Assembly: GCF_032678705.1 (NCBI RefSeq)
Contig: NZ_JAVTSS010000001.1
Coordinates: 1,550,001-1,614,000, forward strand
From: Pedobacter frigiditerrae
GTDB lineage: Bacteria > Bacteroidota > Bacteroidia > Sphingobacteriales > Sphingobacteriaceae
DNA length: 64,000 nt
Reading direction: 5' to 3'
Shown here: positions 1 to 8,486 of the stretch, piece after piece
Position numbering within the stretch: the stretch's first letter is position 1
Layout: every line of letters starts with the position of its first letter
Program-made: the position numbers and the translations under genes
The notes under the pieces: generated by a model
What the model saw: the letters and a program-made list of their open reading frames with translations, nothing else
Databases searched by the model: none
What the model was told of the DNA's origin: nothing

Positions 1-263
1 CTGCAGCTTGGGGTGGTTGTTATTTAGGTGCCTTAGGTAGTGTTGCAGAACGTGAAGGCGTTGATACAAGCGAAGCAACAGTTAATGTTCAAGTATCTTT
101 TAATGAAGATGGTAAGGAATTTGCACTTTCTGCAGACTTGGATGTGCATATTCCAAACATTTCACACGACGAAACTCAAAGATTAGCAGATATGGCACAT
201 AAAGTTTGTCCGTATTCTAAAGCTACCAAAGGTAATATAGAAGTTAGGGTTACCGCAGTTTAA
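1..263 (+). CDS. ohr: Ohr/OsmC-family peroxiredoxin, 3' part only
   Basis: The open frame enters at the left edge and ends with TAA at 261-263; 87 codons are visible and the N-terminal half is missing. The family reduces organic hydroperoxides in the cytoplasm with a reactive cysteine pair. Both cysteines can be seen: one in GGCYLGAL near the cut end and one in the Ohr-typical VCPYSKATKGNI near the C-terminus. The C-terminal strand after it (IEVRVTAV) also fits Ohr better than OsmC. The next gene, bioB, is convergent, and a perfect hairpin separates the two. Ohr rather than OsmC is an inference from the second motif. Confidence 0.87.
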   Translation, partial: AAWGGCYLGALGSVAEREGVDTSEATVNVQVSFNEDGKEFALSADLDVHIPNISHDETQRLADMAHKVCPYSKATKGNIEVRVTAV

Positions 264-280
264 AATAAAAACAATGGAGA

Positions 281-323
281 AAGCCGCAGATTCGCAGATT
301 ATTAATCTGCGAATCTGCGGCTT
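281..323. terminator. Perfect 20-bp hairpin between convergent ohr and bioB
   Basis: Arms 281-300 and 304-323 are perfectly complementary with a 3-nt loop (ATT). The arm sequence begins AAGCCGCAGATTCGCAG. It lies between the stops of two convergent genes, so it can end transcripts from both sides. The same arm recurs alone at 17181-17200, so this is also a member of a dispersed repeat family. There is no strong T-run after either arm. Confidence 0.6.
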
Positions 324-349
324 AAACTTTAGCCTAATAATTAAAAATA

Positions 350-1351
350 TTATACTGTAACCGCTTCTTTAATTGTATTTTCTGGTCTGCCATTTTTAAA
401 GGCTTCCCTGGTTTTTAAGCCTAACAATTCAAACATCGCCATATCATCTACAAAAGATGGGTTCGGAGTAGTTAATAATTTATCTCCTGCAAAAATAGAG
501 CTCGCACCAGCCATGAAACAGAAAGCTTGTTCTAAAGTGCTCATTTCCATTCTTCCAGCACTTAAACGGACAACAGAATTAGGCATTACAATTCTTGCCG
601 TTGCAATCATTCTTACCATATCCCAAATTGGTACACGTGGTTGGTCTTCCAGAGGTGTTCCTTTTACAGGCACCAATGCATTAACAGGAACCGATTCTGG
701 GTGTTTTTCCATATTGGCTAATGTTTGTATCATTGCAATTCTATCTTCTGGCGTTTCGCCTAAACCAATAATACCACCACTACAAACTGTTAATTTTGCT
801 TTACGTACATTCTTAATTGTATTTAAACGGTCGTCATAAGTACGGGTAGAGATAATTCTTTTATAATCATCTTCAGAAGTATCTATGTTATGGTTATAGG
901 CATATAAACCTGCATCAGCTAAACGTTGTGCCTGATTTTCAGTTAACATCCCCAAGGTACAGCAAACCTCCATGTCCATATCGTTAACTGCCTTAACCAT
1001 TTCAATAACACGATCAAAATCACGATTATCTCTCACTTCACGCCAAGCAGCACCCATACATAAACGAGATGCTCCACCCTCTTTTGCTTTTACGGCAGCA
1101 CTAACAACCTGACCAATTTGCATTAAGGGCTGTACCTCTAAGTCAGTATGGTAACGGGCAGCTTGCGGACAGTAAGAACAATCTTCTGCACAGCCACCTG
1201 TTTTTATAGATATCAATGAACTAATTTGAACCTCATTGTAATCTTTTTGCTCACGATGAATACTTGCAGCTTCGTAAACCAAATCTAAAAATGGCTTATG
1301 ATAAATTGCTGAAATTTCTTCCTTTGTCCAATCGTGTCTTAATGTTTGCAT
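350..1351 (-). CDS. bioB: Biotin synthase BioB
   Basis: Radical-SAM enzyme that inserts sulfur into dethiobiotin in the last step of biotin synthesis, in the cytoplasm. The protein has 333 residues, normal for the family. The radical-SAM [4Fe-4S] motif CAEDCSYC has its cysteines at about residues 54, 58 and 61, in the usual setting [26 protein letters not shown] and the late VRLSAGR (the [2Fe-2S]-binding arginine region) are also present. It lies 44 nt downstream of mgtE on the same strand and may be read through from it. No other biotin genes are in the window. Confidence 0.97.
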   Translation of the reverse strand: MQTLRHDWTKEEISAIYHKPFLDLVYEAASIHREQKDYNEVQISSLISIKTGGCAEDCSYCPQAARYHTDLEVQPLMQIGQVVSAAVKAKEGGASRLCMGAAWREVRDNRDFDRVIEMVKAVNDMDMEVCCTLGMLTENQAQRLADAGLYAYNHNIDTSEDDYKRIISTRTYDDRLNTIKNVRKAKLTVCSGGIIGLGETPEDRIAMIQTLANMEKHPESVPVNALVPVKGTPLEDQPRVPIWDMVRMIATARIVMPNSVVRLSAGRMEMSTLEQAFCFMAGASSIFAGDKLLTTPNPSFVDDMAMFELLGLKTREAFKNGRPENTIKEAVTV

Positions 1352-1395
1352 ATTTTATTTATTCGTTTTATTAATATGTTCTATTTAATCTCGTT

Positions 1396-2745
1396 TTATA
1401 AAAGTAGTTTACTAGCTAATCCTAGTAAAAGTAAAAATCCGAAAACGTCTGTAAATGTCGTAATAATTATAGATGATGCAATAGCTGGGTCAATGCCAAC
1501 TCGTTTTAGCACCAAAGGAATACTCGAACCAGTAATCCCTGCAATAACTAAGTTACCAGTCATAGCCATAAAAATAACTAAGCCTAACATTGGTTGTCCA
1601 TCAAAAAAGTAAGCAAAAATAAATACGATTAAGCCTGTTACAGCACCATTAATTAAACCTACTGTAAACTCTTTTAAAACAGTTCTATAAGCTTGATTGT
1701 CTGTTAAATCATATAATGAAATACGCCTAACCGTTACGGCCAAGGCTTGCGTGGCTGCGTTCCCTCCCATTCCTGCAATGATTACCATATAAGCAGAAAG
1801 TACAGCTAACTGACTTAAAGTACTTTCATAATGACGAACAACCGCCGATGCCAGAAAAGCTGTACCTAAATTGATAATTAACCAAGGTAGGCGAGATTTT
1901 ACCGCTTCAATCCAGTTACCACTTAATTCTTCGTCTTCAGATACCCCAGATATTTTCAGGAAATCTTCTGTATTCTCATCTTCTAAAACGTCAATCACAT
2001 CATCAAATGTAACACGTCCTAGTAAATGCATTTCATCATCAACAACAGGAATACTGGTTAAATTATATTGGGAAATTAGCTTTGCTACCTCTTCTTGGTC
2101 AGTTTCTGCTTTAACATAAACCACATCTGCATTAACCATATCGGTTATTTTGGCATTGCCTTTAGCTTTAATGATGTCTTTTAAAGAAACAATTCCTTTA
2201 AATATATTGTCGTCATCAACAACGTTTACGGTATAAAATTCTTCAATCTCTTCACTCTGTCGAATGATTTCGTCGATTGCATCTTTTTTAGTGAGGTTTA
2301 GGTTAATTCGGATAACTTCGGTATTCATTAAACCACCAGCAGTTTCCTCATCGTAACTCATCAAGTTCCTGATGCTCGATGCATCGTCCTCACTCAGGTC
2401 TTCAAGAATTTCCTTTTGTTCGTGCTCCTCTAATTGCGAAATAATATCCGTCGCATCATCATAATCAAGCTCTTCAACAATTTCGGTACGTTTGTCTGGA
2501 TGTAACTGCAAAAGCAATTCTTCAGGATGCGCTTCTTCATGCATCTCAGAAATTACCTCAGAAGCAATTTCAACATCCAACAAATTGATGATTCTTTGCT
2601 GGTCTTCACTACTTATGCTTTCAAATAAAATAGCAATTTCAGAGGCGTGATATTCCGCTAGCGTAGCTTTAAGTAGTTCATTATCACCACTTATTGCTTG
2701 CTTCAGTTTAGAAACGTCTGTTTTATCTAAATCAAATGATTGCAT
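1396..2745 (-). CDS. mgtE: Magnesium transporter MgtE
   Basis: Mg2+ channel/transporter of the inner membrane. The 449-residue protein has the MgtE order: an acidic N-terminal helical domain (about 1-130, with EELDYDDATDIISQLEEHE), a tandem CBS domain (about 135-260) and a C-terminal membrane part with five hydrophobic segments (about 285-449). In this family the CBS domains sense cytoplasmic Mg2+ and gate the pore. The C-terminal segments carry the family's GGNAATQAL and NLVIAGITG signatures. The upstream gap is full of repeats and shows no clear Mg riboswitch. A second Mg transporter, corA, lies 1.4 kb away. Confidence 0.96.
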   Translation of the reverse strand: MQSFDLDKTDVSKLKQAISGDNELLKATLAEYHASEIAILFESISSEDQQRIINLLDVEIASEVISEMHEEAHPEELLLQLHPDKRTEIVEELDYDDATDIISQLEEHEQKEILEDLSEDDASSIRNLMSYDEETAGGLMNTEVIRINLNLTKKDAIDEIIRQSEEIEEFYTVNVVDDDNIFKGIVSLKDIIKAKGNAKITDMVNADVVYVKAETDQEEVAKLISQYNLTSIPVVDDEMHLLGRVTFDDVIDVLEDENTEDFLKISGVSEDEELSGNWIEAVKSRLPWLIINLGTAFLASAVVRHYESTLSQLAVLSAYMVIIAGMGGNAATQALAVTVRRISLYDLTDNQAYRTVLKEFTVGLINGAVTGLIVFIFAYFFDGQPMLGLVIFMAMTGNLVIAGITGSSIPLVLKRVGIDPAIASSIIITTFTDVFGFLLLLGLASKLLL

Positions 2746-2827
2746 AAGCTACTAAGATAGAAATAATTTATTTTCAAAATGCCACAAAAAGCCATTTAGA
2801 ATAGATATAAAAGGTTTTTTAACATTA

Positions 2828-2966
2828 GAAAAACAGTGGCAGAATTTCTTGGCATCCCGATAACTATCGGGAGCATTCCTTCTTTTCGTTGCTGCCGAGA
2901 AAAACGGCATACACTTCTCCCGATAGCTATCGGGAAAGGTTTATAGAACTGAGGTAGTGGTTCTTT
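2828..2966. repeat. Composite palindromic repeat, copy A
   Basis: This segment aligns with 22482-22614: both run through GAAAAACA, AGTGGCA, CTTGGCA, CCTTCTTT, then the palindrome TCCCGATAGCTATCGGGA (here 2918-2935), then AAAGGTTTA and GTAGTxGTTCTT. Copy A also holds a second, slightly imperfect palindrome at 2855-2872 that copy B lacks, so that palindrome looks inserted. No coding potential. Confidence 0.7.
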
Positions 2967-3329
2967 TGAGCAGTTCCGTCATTACAAGGAGGAAAGACTA
3001 AGCAATCCTGAATATCGAGATAGTAATCGTTCATGCTTATGAAACTCTAGGGCTTAACCAGAGGATTATTAGAGGCTCTAATATAAACAATTAAATTTTT
3101 AGAGGATTGATGGCAGTACGGATTATAAATGCTAATAAAAATTTATAAAACTTGTTTTTAGACCTCAACGGGGTCTAATGTTTATAGCTAAAACATAATT
3201 ATTATGTGCGACCCCAGCTGGGGTCGAATGTATGCATTGTAATTACTATACATATATTATCCCTCTGGGATAATTGAAACGTAGGCTCCGCATGTGATTA
3301 GTGATATCGGGCAACCCACTTGAAGCATT
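2967..3329. other. Non-coding gap with three further palindromes
   Basis: I see no gene here. There are three short palindromes: AGACCTCAACGGGGTCT at 3160-3176 (imperfect), CGACCCCAGCTGGGGTCG at 3209-3226 (a perfect 18-bp palindrome) and TTATCCCTCTGGGATAA at 3257-3273 (7-bp arms, 3-nt loop). The first two are followed by similar tails (CTAATGTTTATA and CGAATGTATG), which suggests one repeat family in tandem. Confidence 0.6.
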
Positions 3330-3812
3330 TTAAACCTTAAAAAACAAATCTATTTTATCGACTAAAGATTTCATAGTTTCATTATGATTAATTGCATAAT
3401 GTAACTCTGCATTAATTGATTTATCTACCACAACCCCATCTCTAATTTTTAATAAATAAGGGAAGCCTTTCTTATCCTTAATGCCATATAATGCAGTTGA
3501 AATGTAAGATTTATTAAAATCTGAAACAGGAATTCTACCATCCAAAAAAATGACATTTATATTGGTGTCAAGAAAGGGTAAGACTTGTTGCTCAATTAAA
3601 TTTTGTACTGACTGTTTATTATTGTAACAAAAGAAATTACATCCATTAATCATTAATAAATATTCCTGATAAGCTTTAAAACGTGCCTTATTTGTAAAAT
3701 GATTATTAATGTTGGAAATAAATATTATTGGTGAAATAAGTATAATTAATGGAATAGCAATAATGATTATTATTGCAACGATTAAATTATCTTTTATAAT
3801 TCTAATAAACTT
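3330..3812 (-). CDS. Hypothetical membrane-anchored protein
   Basis: Not recognised. The frame is open back to a TTG at 3875, but the first ATG is at 3812 and gives 160 residues starting MKFIRIIKDN. A very hydrophobic segment at about residues 10-32 (isoleucine-rich) looks like a single membrane helix or uncleaved signal. The rest is a soluble domain of about 125 residues with a NGCNFFCYNN stretch, containing two cysteines, just after the helix. No enzyme motif is clear. It stands alone between two repeat-bearing gaps, and its base composition is more AT-rich than its neighbours. Confidence 0.6.
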   Translation of the reverse strand, partial: KFIRIIKDNLIVAIIIIIAIPLIILISPIIFISNINNHFTNKARFKAYQEYLLMINGCNFFCYNNKQSVQNLIEQQVLPFLDTNINVIFLDGRIPVSDFNKSYISTALYGIKDKKGFPYLLKIRDGVVVDKSINAELHYAINHNETMKSLVDKIDLFFKV

Positions 3813-3992
3813 CATTGATAATATTTGTCTCAAATTACTAATCTTTTTGTTGGCTCTATTACCTATAAAAATCAAACTTTTGTTAACTAAACCCGATAGT
3901 CGTGGATGCCATTCTTTATGGCAGTAACAATAGCGGGACAGAACCCTTAATTGGAATACAGGTTTTGCTTTTCAAATTAATATTTATCAAGA

Positions 3993-4056
3993 GGAGATTG
4001 TTTCGGGCGATGAAGAATCGACCTCCGAAAAGTCGGAGCAGGCTCTCGCAATGACG
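3993..4056 (-). repeat. GTCATTGCGAG half-element with an extra hairpin
   Basis: Read on the minus strand it starts CGTCATTGCGAG and ends in AACAATCTCC, and aligns with 61448-61490. Relative to that copy it carries about 21 extra nucleotides containing the hairpin CTCCGA-loop-TCGGAG (on the + strand 4023-4028 and 4033-4038). It lies about 45 nt downstream of the corA stop on corA's strand. Confidence 0.6.
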
Positions 4057-4099
4057 ACTTATTCTTATTCTAATAAACTTCGCCCAATGAACCAATGAA

Positions 4100-5215
4100 C
4101 TACTTAAACCAGCCCTTCCTCCAAAAGTAAATTACTTGTACAACCGCAATTATTCCCATCACTATCATAGTGTATAAATAACCATGTTCTTGATAGAGTT
4201 CTGGCATATTTTGAGGTAATATTTTTCCAGTAACTGGGTCTTCCCTACTAAAGTTCATACCGTAAATACCTGCAATAAATGTTAGCGGAATAAAGATAGA
4301 TGAAATGATAGTTAACACCTTCATAATTTCATTCATCCTATTGCTAATGATAGATAAATACATATCTATATTACTTGCCGAAATCTCCTTTAAAGATTCA
4401 ACCATATCAATGATCTGTATGCAATGGTCGTAAGCGTCACGAAGGTAAACTTTAGTGGCTTCACCAATCAGCGGACTATCAGTTCTTAAAATGTCATTCA
4501 TCTTATCACGTTCTGGCCAAGCAACTCTTCTCAAGGTAATTAGGTTACGCTTAATTAATTGAGTGTCGTACATGATAGTTTTATCTGGTTTTTCAAATAA
4601 TCTATCTTCTATCAAGTCTAGTTGCTCGCTCCAAGAACCTAAAACGGCAAAATATTCATCAACAATCATATCCATTAAGGCGTACATCAAGTAACTGCTT
4701 CCGCCAATGCGAATATTACCTTTTCCTATTTCTAAACGATTACGAATTGGGTCTAAACAGTCTTCATACTTATCTTGAAAAGTGAATAATACGTTGCTGG
4801 TTAAAATGAAAGATAATTGTTCGTTCTCTAAACTATTTTCTTCATCTAGAAATAACATCCTACTTATGGCAAAATCGTAGGCACCATATTCCTCATATTT
4901 AGGGCGTTGGTAAGTCCTCGTAATATCTTCTAAAATAAGCTTGTTGATATTCCAATCCTTGGTTAAGGTTTCGAATAGTTGAATAGAGTTAAAGCCCTTT
5001 ATTTCAACCCAATAATTATGGATTGTATCAGTTAATCGTTGTTTTAAACCTTCAATGTTTTCAAGCTTCTCTACATTATAATAACTCTCATTATAACTAT
5101 ATAAATTGATATGAGGAGCTAAAGAATTTTCATCAATATAAACCATACCTGGACTAGAACCAGGACTTGGTAGAGCATAGCGATGTTTATGATGTTTGTG
5201 TTTGCTTCTAGCCAT
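4100..5215 (-). CDS. corA: Magnesium/cobalt transporter CorA
   Basis: Pentameric Mg2+/Co2+ channel of the inner membrane. The 371-residue protein has the family's long cytoplasmic alpha/beta domain followed by two C-terminal membrane helices (about 310-330 and 348-366). The signature GMN that forms the pore mouth is present in IYGMNFSRE, and the usual acidic loop follows it. The C-terminal end is basic (WRKGWFK). It starts 3 nt after the stop of the WbqC-like gene, so the two are probably one transcript. Confidence 0.97.
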   Translation of the reverse strand: MARSKHKHHKHRYALPSPGSSPGMVYIDENSLAPHINLYSYNESYYNVEKLENIEGLKQRLTDTIHNYWVEIKGFNSIQLFETLTKDWNINKLILEDITRTYQRPKYEEYGAYDFAISRMLFLDEENSLENEQLSFILTSNVLFTFQDKYEDCLDPIRNRLEIGKGNIRIGGSSYLMYALMDMIVDEYFAVLGSWSEQLDLIEDRLFEKPDKTIMYDTQLIKRNLITLRRVAWPERDKMNDILRTDSPLIGEATKVYLRDAYDHCIQIIDMVESLKEISASNIDMYLSIISNRMNEIMKVLTIISSIFIPLTFIAGIYGMNFSREDPVTGKILPQNMPELYQEHGYLYTMIVMGIIAVVQVIYFWRKGWFK

Positions 5216-5218
5216 CTA

Positions 5219-5824
5219 TTAAAGATATGATTTTGTCTGTGGACCTTGATTAAACAATAAATCTACAATACTTAAGTTTGAGATAAATTCATTTCTATCG
5301 CTAAACACTTGGAAATAGCTTTTCGTTTCAACCGAATGAATTGTTTTTTTGTTAAAGCTATCTCTCAAATCTAAGCCATCAATTTCCTTAAAATATTCTT
5401 CTGTAAAATTAAGGGTTGAATTAAATTTCATTTGCTTTAAAAGCCAACTCAATAGTTCTAAGTTATAATCAAAAAGGAAATCATATTTTTTTTCATAGAA
5501 TGGAGCTAATCCATCTTCGTAATATTCAAAATAAGCAGAACTTCTATAACAAGTTTGTAAGCTTAACCAATGTAAACGCTGCCATTTTGAATCGTAACTA
5601 ATTTTAACATCTTTAAATGGTGTACGGACTTTTGAACCTTTTATTACTGGAATAAATAAATCTAATATACCATCCGGCGAAGCAATACTTACTCGATTAC
5701 GAAATGTTTGCTTTGGGAAATGCTCATGTTTTTCTATTAAAAAATTTAAATCATTCTCTTTTAATGCAGTGAAGTAACTAACTGGCGGAAGATAAAAAAG
5801 TGGAAATATAGCTGAACTTTGCAT
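5219..5824 (-). CDS. WbqC-like family protein
   Basis: 201 residues. It resembles the WbqC family found beside polysaccharide and glycan genes, with the family pattern near the start (LPPVSYFTAL), followed by HEHFPKQTFRNR, LTIPV-like (LFIPVIKG) and WQRLHWLSLQTCYRSSAYFEYY. The biochemical role of the family is unsettled. It is first in a probable two-gene transcript with corA, and a lipid A-type acyltransferase and a glycosyltransferase start divergently 38 nt away, consistent with an envelope theme. Confidence 0.8.
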   Translation of the reverse strand: MQSSAIFPLFYLPPVSYFTALKENDLNFLIEKHEHFPKQTFRNRVSIASPDGILDLFIPVIKGSKVRTPFKDVKISYDSKWQRLHWLSLQTCYRSSAYFEYYEDGLAPFYEKKYDFLFDYNLELLSWLLKQMKFNSTLNFTEEYFKEIDGLDLRDSFNKKTIHSVETKSYFQVFSDRNEFISNLSIVDLLFNQGPQTKSYL

Positions 5825-5833
5825 CTGTTATTT

Positions 5834-5841
5834 TATGTTTG
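5834..5841 (+). promoter_or_regulatory. Candidate -7 box for the acyltransferase gene
   Basis: TATGTTTG is a perfect match to the Bacteroidota consensus TAnnTTTG, 20 nt before the ATG at 5862. No TTG is seen at the expected -33 spacing, so this is only moderately supported. Confidence 0.45.
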
Positions 5842-5861
5842 CAATCTAGGCATCGAAATTA

Positions 5862-6731
5862 ATGATTAAAAAAGGCTTTTTGCATATCGGGTTATTTTTT
5901 TTGTATCTGTTATCTCTTTTGCCATTAGCTGTGCTACATTTTTTTGCAAGATTACTTTATTACCCACTCTATCATATTATAGGCTATAGAAGAAAAGTAG
6001 TGAGAGAAAATGTGCAAAAATCTTTTCCAGAAAAGAGTTTTGAAGAAATCATTCGCATAGAAAAAAGCTTTTATAAATATTTGGCAGATTTGATTTTCGA
6101 AATCATAAAGTTAAATACAATTTCAGAAAGCGAACTACGTAAACGAGTTAAATTTAATGGTCTAAGCCAAATTGAGGCCTATTTTAGCAAAGGAGAAAGT
6201 GTGTTGGCCTGCACTGGTCATTATGGAAATTGGGAATTATGTATGTTAGCTTTAGGATTAAACCTTAGTGCCACTGAATATGTGATTTATAAGCCTTTGG
6301 CCAGTGAAGTTTTTGAAAAATGGTTTCAAAAGCTAAGAACTCGTTTTGGAAATGAATTTGTGCCAATGCGCCAAACTTTAAGAAAGGTAATCGCCACAAA
6401 AGACCAGCCAACTATGTTTTGTTTTGCTGCCGACCAAACACCTGTTAAGGAAGAAACACAGTATACTTTACAATGGTTAAATCAGCCTACTGCAGTTTTG
6501 TTAGGTTTAGAGAAAATAGCACTACAGACTAATAGGCCAATATTTTATTTTGATGTAATTAAAGTTAAACGAGGTTATTATGAGGTTGATTGTTTGTTAT
6601 TATGCGAAGAACCAAAAGCGACTGAAGGCCACGAAATAACCGATTTATTATATGAGTTTTTAAATAAAACCATTCAGCGTGAGCCCCCTTTTTGGCTTTG
6701 GAGCCATAGGCGATGGAAATTTGTAGTTTAG
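5862..6731 (+). CDS. Lysophospholipid / lipid A-type acyltransferase (LpxL/HtrB family)
   Basis: Membrane-bound acyltransferase, probably adding an acyl chain to lipid A or a related lipid at the inner membrane. The 289-residue protein has an N-terminal membrane helix (about 8-30). The catalytic HX4E box is in GHYGNWEL with H at about 120 and E at 125. Later conserved blocks are FCFAADQTP and PFWLWSHRRWK at the C-terminus, both typical of the LpxL/HtrB family. It is followed 4 nt later by a GT2 gene, probably in one operon. The exact acceptor cannot be told from sequence. Confidence 0.9.
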   Translation: MIKKGFLHIGLFFLYLLSLLPLAVLHFFARLLYYPLYHIIGYRRKVVRENVQKSFPEKSFEEIIRIEKSFYKYLADLIFEIIKLNTISESELRKRVKFNGLSQIEAYFSKGESVLACTGHYGNWELCMLALGLNLSATEYVIYKPLASEVFEKWFQKLRTRFGNEFVPMRQTLRKVIATKDQPTMFCFAADQTPVKEETQYTLQWLNQPTAVLLGLEKIALQTNRPIFYFDVIKVKRGYYEVDCLLLCEEPKATEGHEITDLLYEFLNKTIQREPPFWLWSHRRWKFVV

Positions 6732-6735
6732 AGAT

Positions 6736-7752
6736 ATGGCACCAAGTGTAGCAGTTGTAATTTTAAATTGGAATGGTAAAAATTTGTTAGAAAAATTTTT
6801 ACCAAGTGTTATGCAATCTAAGTATCAGAACTTACAAATAATAGTAGGTGATAATGCTTCTACTGATGATTCCGTTGAATTTATCAAAACAAATTATCCT
6901 CAAATAACTGTTCTAACTAACGATAAAAACTACGGTTTTGCTGGTGGATATAATCACATTTTAGAAAGAGTAAATGCTGATTATTTTGTGCTACTAAACT
7001 CTGATGTTGAAGTTCCAGAAAATTGGATTAAACCAGTTATAGACTTAATGCAGAGCGATGAAAAGATTGCTGTTGCTCAACCAAAAATAAAATATCAAGT
7101 TGAAAAAGACCAATTTGAATATGCTGGTGCGGCTGGTGGATTTATGGACTTGTACGCTTACCCATTTTGTAGAGGAAGAATTTTTGATGAAGTTGAGTTA
7201 GACAATAATCAGTATAACTCAAATACAGATATCTTTTGGGCAAGTGGTGCTGCTTTTTTTATTAAAAGCAAAGCTTGGAAAGAAGTGAATGGCTTAGATG
7301 CAGATTTGTTTGCCCATATGGAGGAGATAGATTTATGCTGGCGGTTAAAGAACTTGGGTTATAGAATTGTTGCTTGTGCAGATGCAGAAGTTTACCATTT
7401 AGGTGGCGGCACATTAAATGCAATTAATCCCTTTAAAACCTATTTAAACTTTAGAAACAACCTAATTATCATGCAAAAGAATTTGCCAAAGGGTGATGCT
7501 TATACCTTAATTTTTGCTAGGATTTGGCTAGATTTTGCAGCTTGGTTACGGTTTTTATTAAAAGGGAAACCTAAATTTACATTAGCTATTTCTAAAGCTC
7601 ATTTTCATTTTTTTAGAGACTTGAATAAAACAGCTGCAAAAAGAAGCGACAAACAGATTCCTTTTAAAAATCATATTGGCGTTTATAAACACAGTATTGT
7701 CTGGGCTTATTTCGTTAAAAAATTAAAGAAGTTTAATGACTTAAGATGGTAA
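6736..7752 (+). CDS. Family 2 glycosyltransferase
   Basis: Transfers a sugar from a nucleotide donor, likely for surface polysaccharide. The 338-residue protein has the GT-A fold pattern: VAVVILNWNGKNLLEKFL at the start, then VGDNASTDDSVEF, the metal-binding type motif LLNSDVEVP near residue 97, and an ED-like catalytic region HMEEIDLCWRLKNLGY near 195. A hydrophobic or amphipathic C-terminal region may sit on the membrane. It is probably co-transcribed with the acyltransferase. Its stop codon directly abuts that of the convergent TlpA-like gene. Confidence 0.92.
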   Translation: MAPSVAVVILNWNGKNLLEKFLPSVMQSKYQNLQIIVGDNASTDDSVEFIKTNYPQITVLTNDKNYGFAGGYNHILERVNADYFVLLNSDVEVPENWIKPVIDLMQSDEKIAVAQPKIKYQVEKDQFEYAGAAGGFMDLYAYPFCRGRIFDEVELDNNQYNSNTDIFWASGAAFFIKSKAWKEVNGLDADLFAHMEEIDLCWRLKNLGYRIVACADAEVYHLGGGTLNAINPFKTYLNFRNNLIIMQKNLPKGDAYTLIFARIWLDFAAWLRFLLKGKPKFTLAISKAHFHFFRDLNKTAAKRSDKQIPFKNHIGVYKHSIVWAYFVKKLKKFNDLRW

Positions 7753-8484
7753 TTAAATGCCTTTTAATTGTTCACCAATTGTTTTTTCTATCCAATAAAC
7801 CGTATTTCCTGTTAAGCCTATTGTACTGAATTTAATCAAGCTATCTTTACCTACAATTACATGTGTAGGATAACCATCAATTTCATATTTCTGAGAATAA
7901 TATCTTCCATCATCTACTATATTGTAGTTAAAAGCAGTTGTTTTCAAAAACTCTTTAAGCTCAGATTTACTATCTAAAGCAACAGCAATAAATACTACAT
8001 CTTTATTGTCTTTGTATTTTTCTACTACTTTGTTTAATTCAGGGATTTCTTGCTTGCAAGGTGGACAGTTGATAAACCAAAAATTGATAACGTAAATTTT
8101 ATCTACAGCTGTTTTTAAATCGTATTTATTACCATTGATGTCTGTAAACTTATCACCGTTAAACTTCTCTCCTTCTTTTAATGAGGCTGCCTGACGAGGT
8201 TTTGGCATATTAAGCATCGCCGCTTTTTTTCTTTCAGCTGCCCTTGCTTTCTCGACATCATTCATTTTGTAGGCTACAAATTCTTCTGACCCTTGTGGTC
8301 TTCTTAAATTATATTCACCAGTTTCCATTAATTTCTGCCAAATTGCATAAGGCAAAACTGTTCCCGAACTATCTTTTACAACTGTATTCTGGTCTAATTT
8401 TGTAGTTGTTCTTGTTGTTATTTGTGCATGGGCATTAACGGCAAAAAACAAGCTTAGTATGAATAGGTATTTTTTCATCTCCAT
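7753..8484 (-). CDS. TlpA-like thioredoxin-fold protein, exported
   Basis: Periplasmic or envelope thiol-disulfide protein. The 243-residue protein has a signal peptide (KKYLFILSLFFAVNAHAQ), a linker of about 85 residues, and a TlpA/ResA domain from about 105. The redox motif CPPC is in NFWFINCPPCKQEIPEL, and a cis-Pro region GYPTHVIVG follows. Two start codons are possible (8484, and 8478 for MKK); the upstream one lies 2 nt after the aroQ stop, so the two genes are probably coupled. The terminal TAA abuts the opposite gene with no spacer. Confidence 0.88.
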   Translation of the reverse strand: MEMKKYLFILSLFFAVNAHAQITTRTTTKLDQNTVVKDSSGTVLPYAIWQKLMETGEYNLRRPQGSEEFVAYKMNDVEKARAAERKKAAMLNMPKPRQAASLKEGEKFNGDKFTDINGNKYDLKTAVDKIYVINFWFINCPPCKQEIPELNKVVEKYKDNKDVVFIAVALDSKSELKEFLKTTAFNYNIVDDGRYYSQKYEIDGYPTHVIVGKDSLIKFSTIGLTGNTVYWIEKTIGEQLKGI

Positions 8485-8486
8485 AA

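Noticed and set aside
1346..1612. Open frame opposite mgtE
   Set aside because: It is the shadow of the real mgtE frame, which has full domains and motifs.
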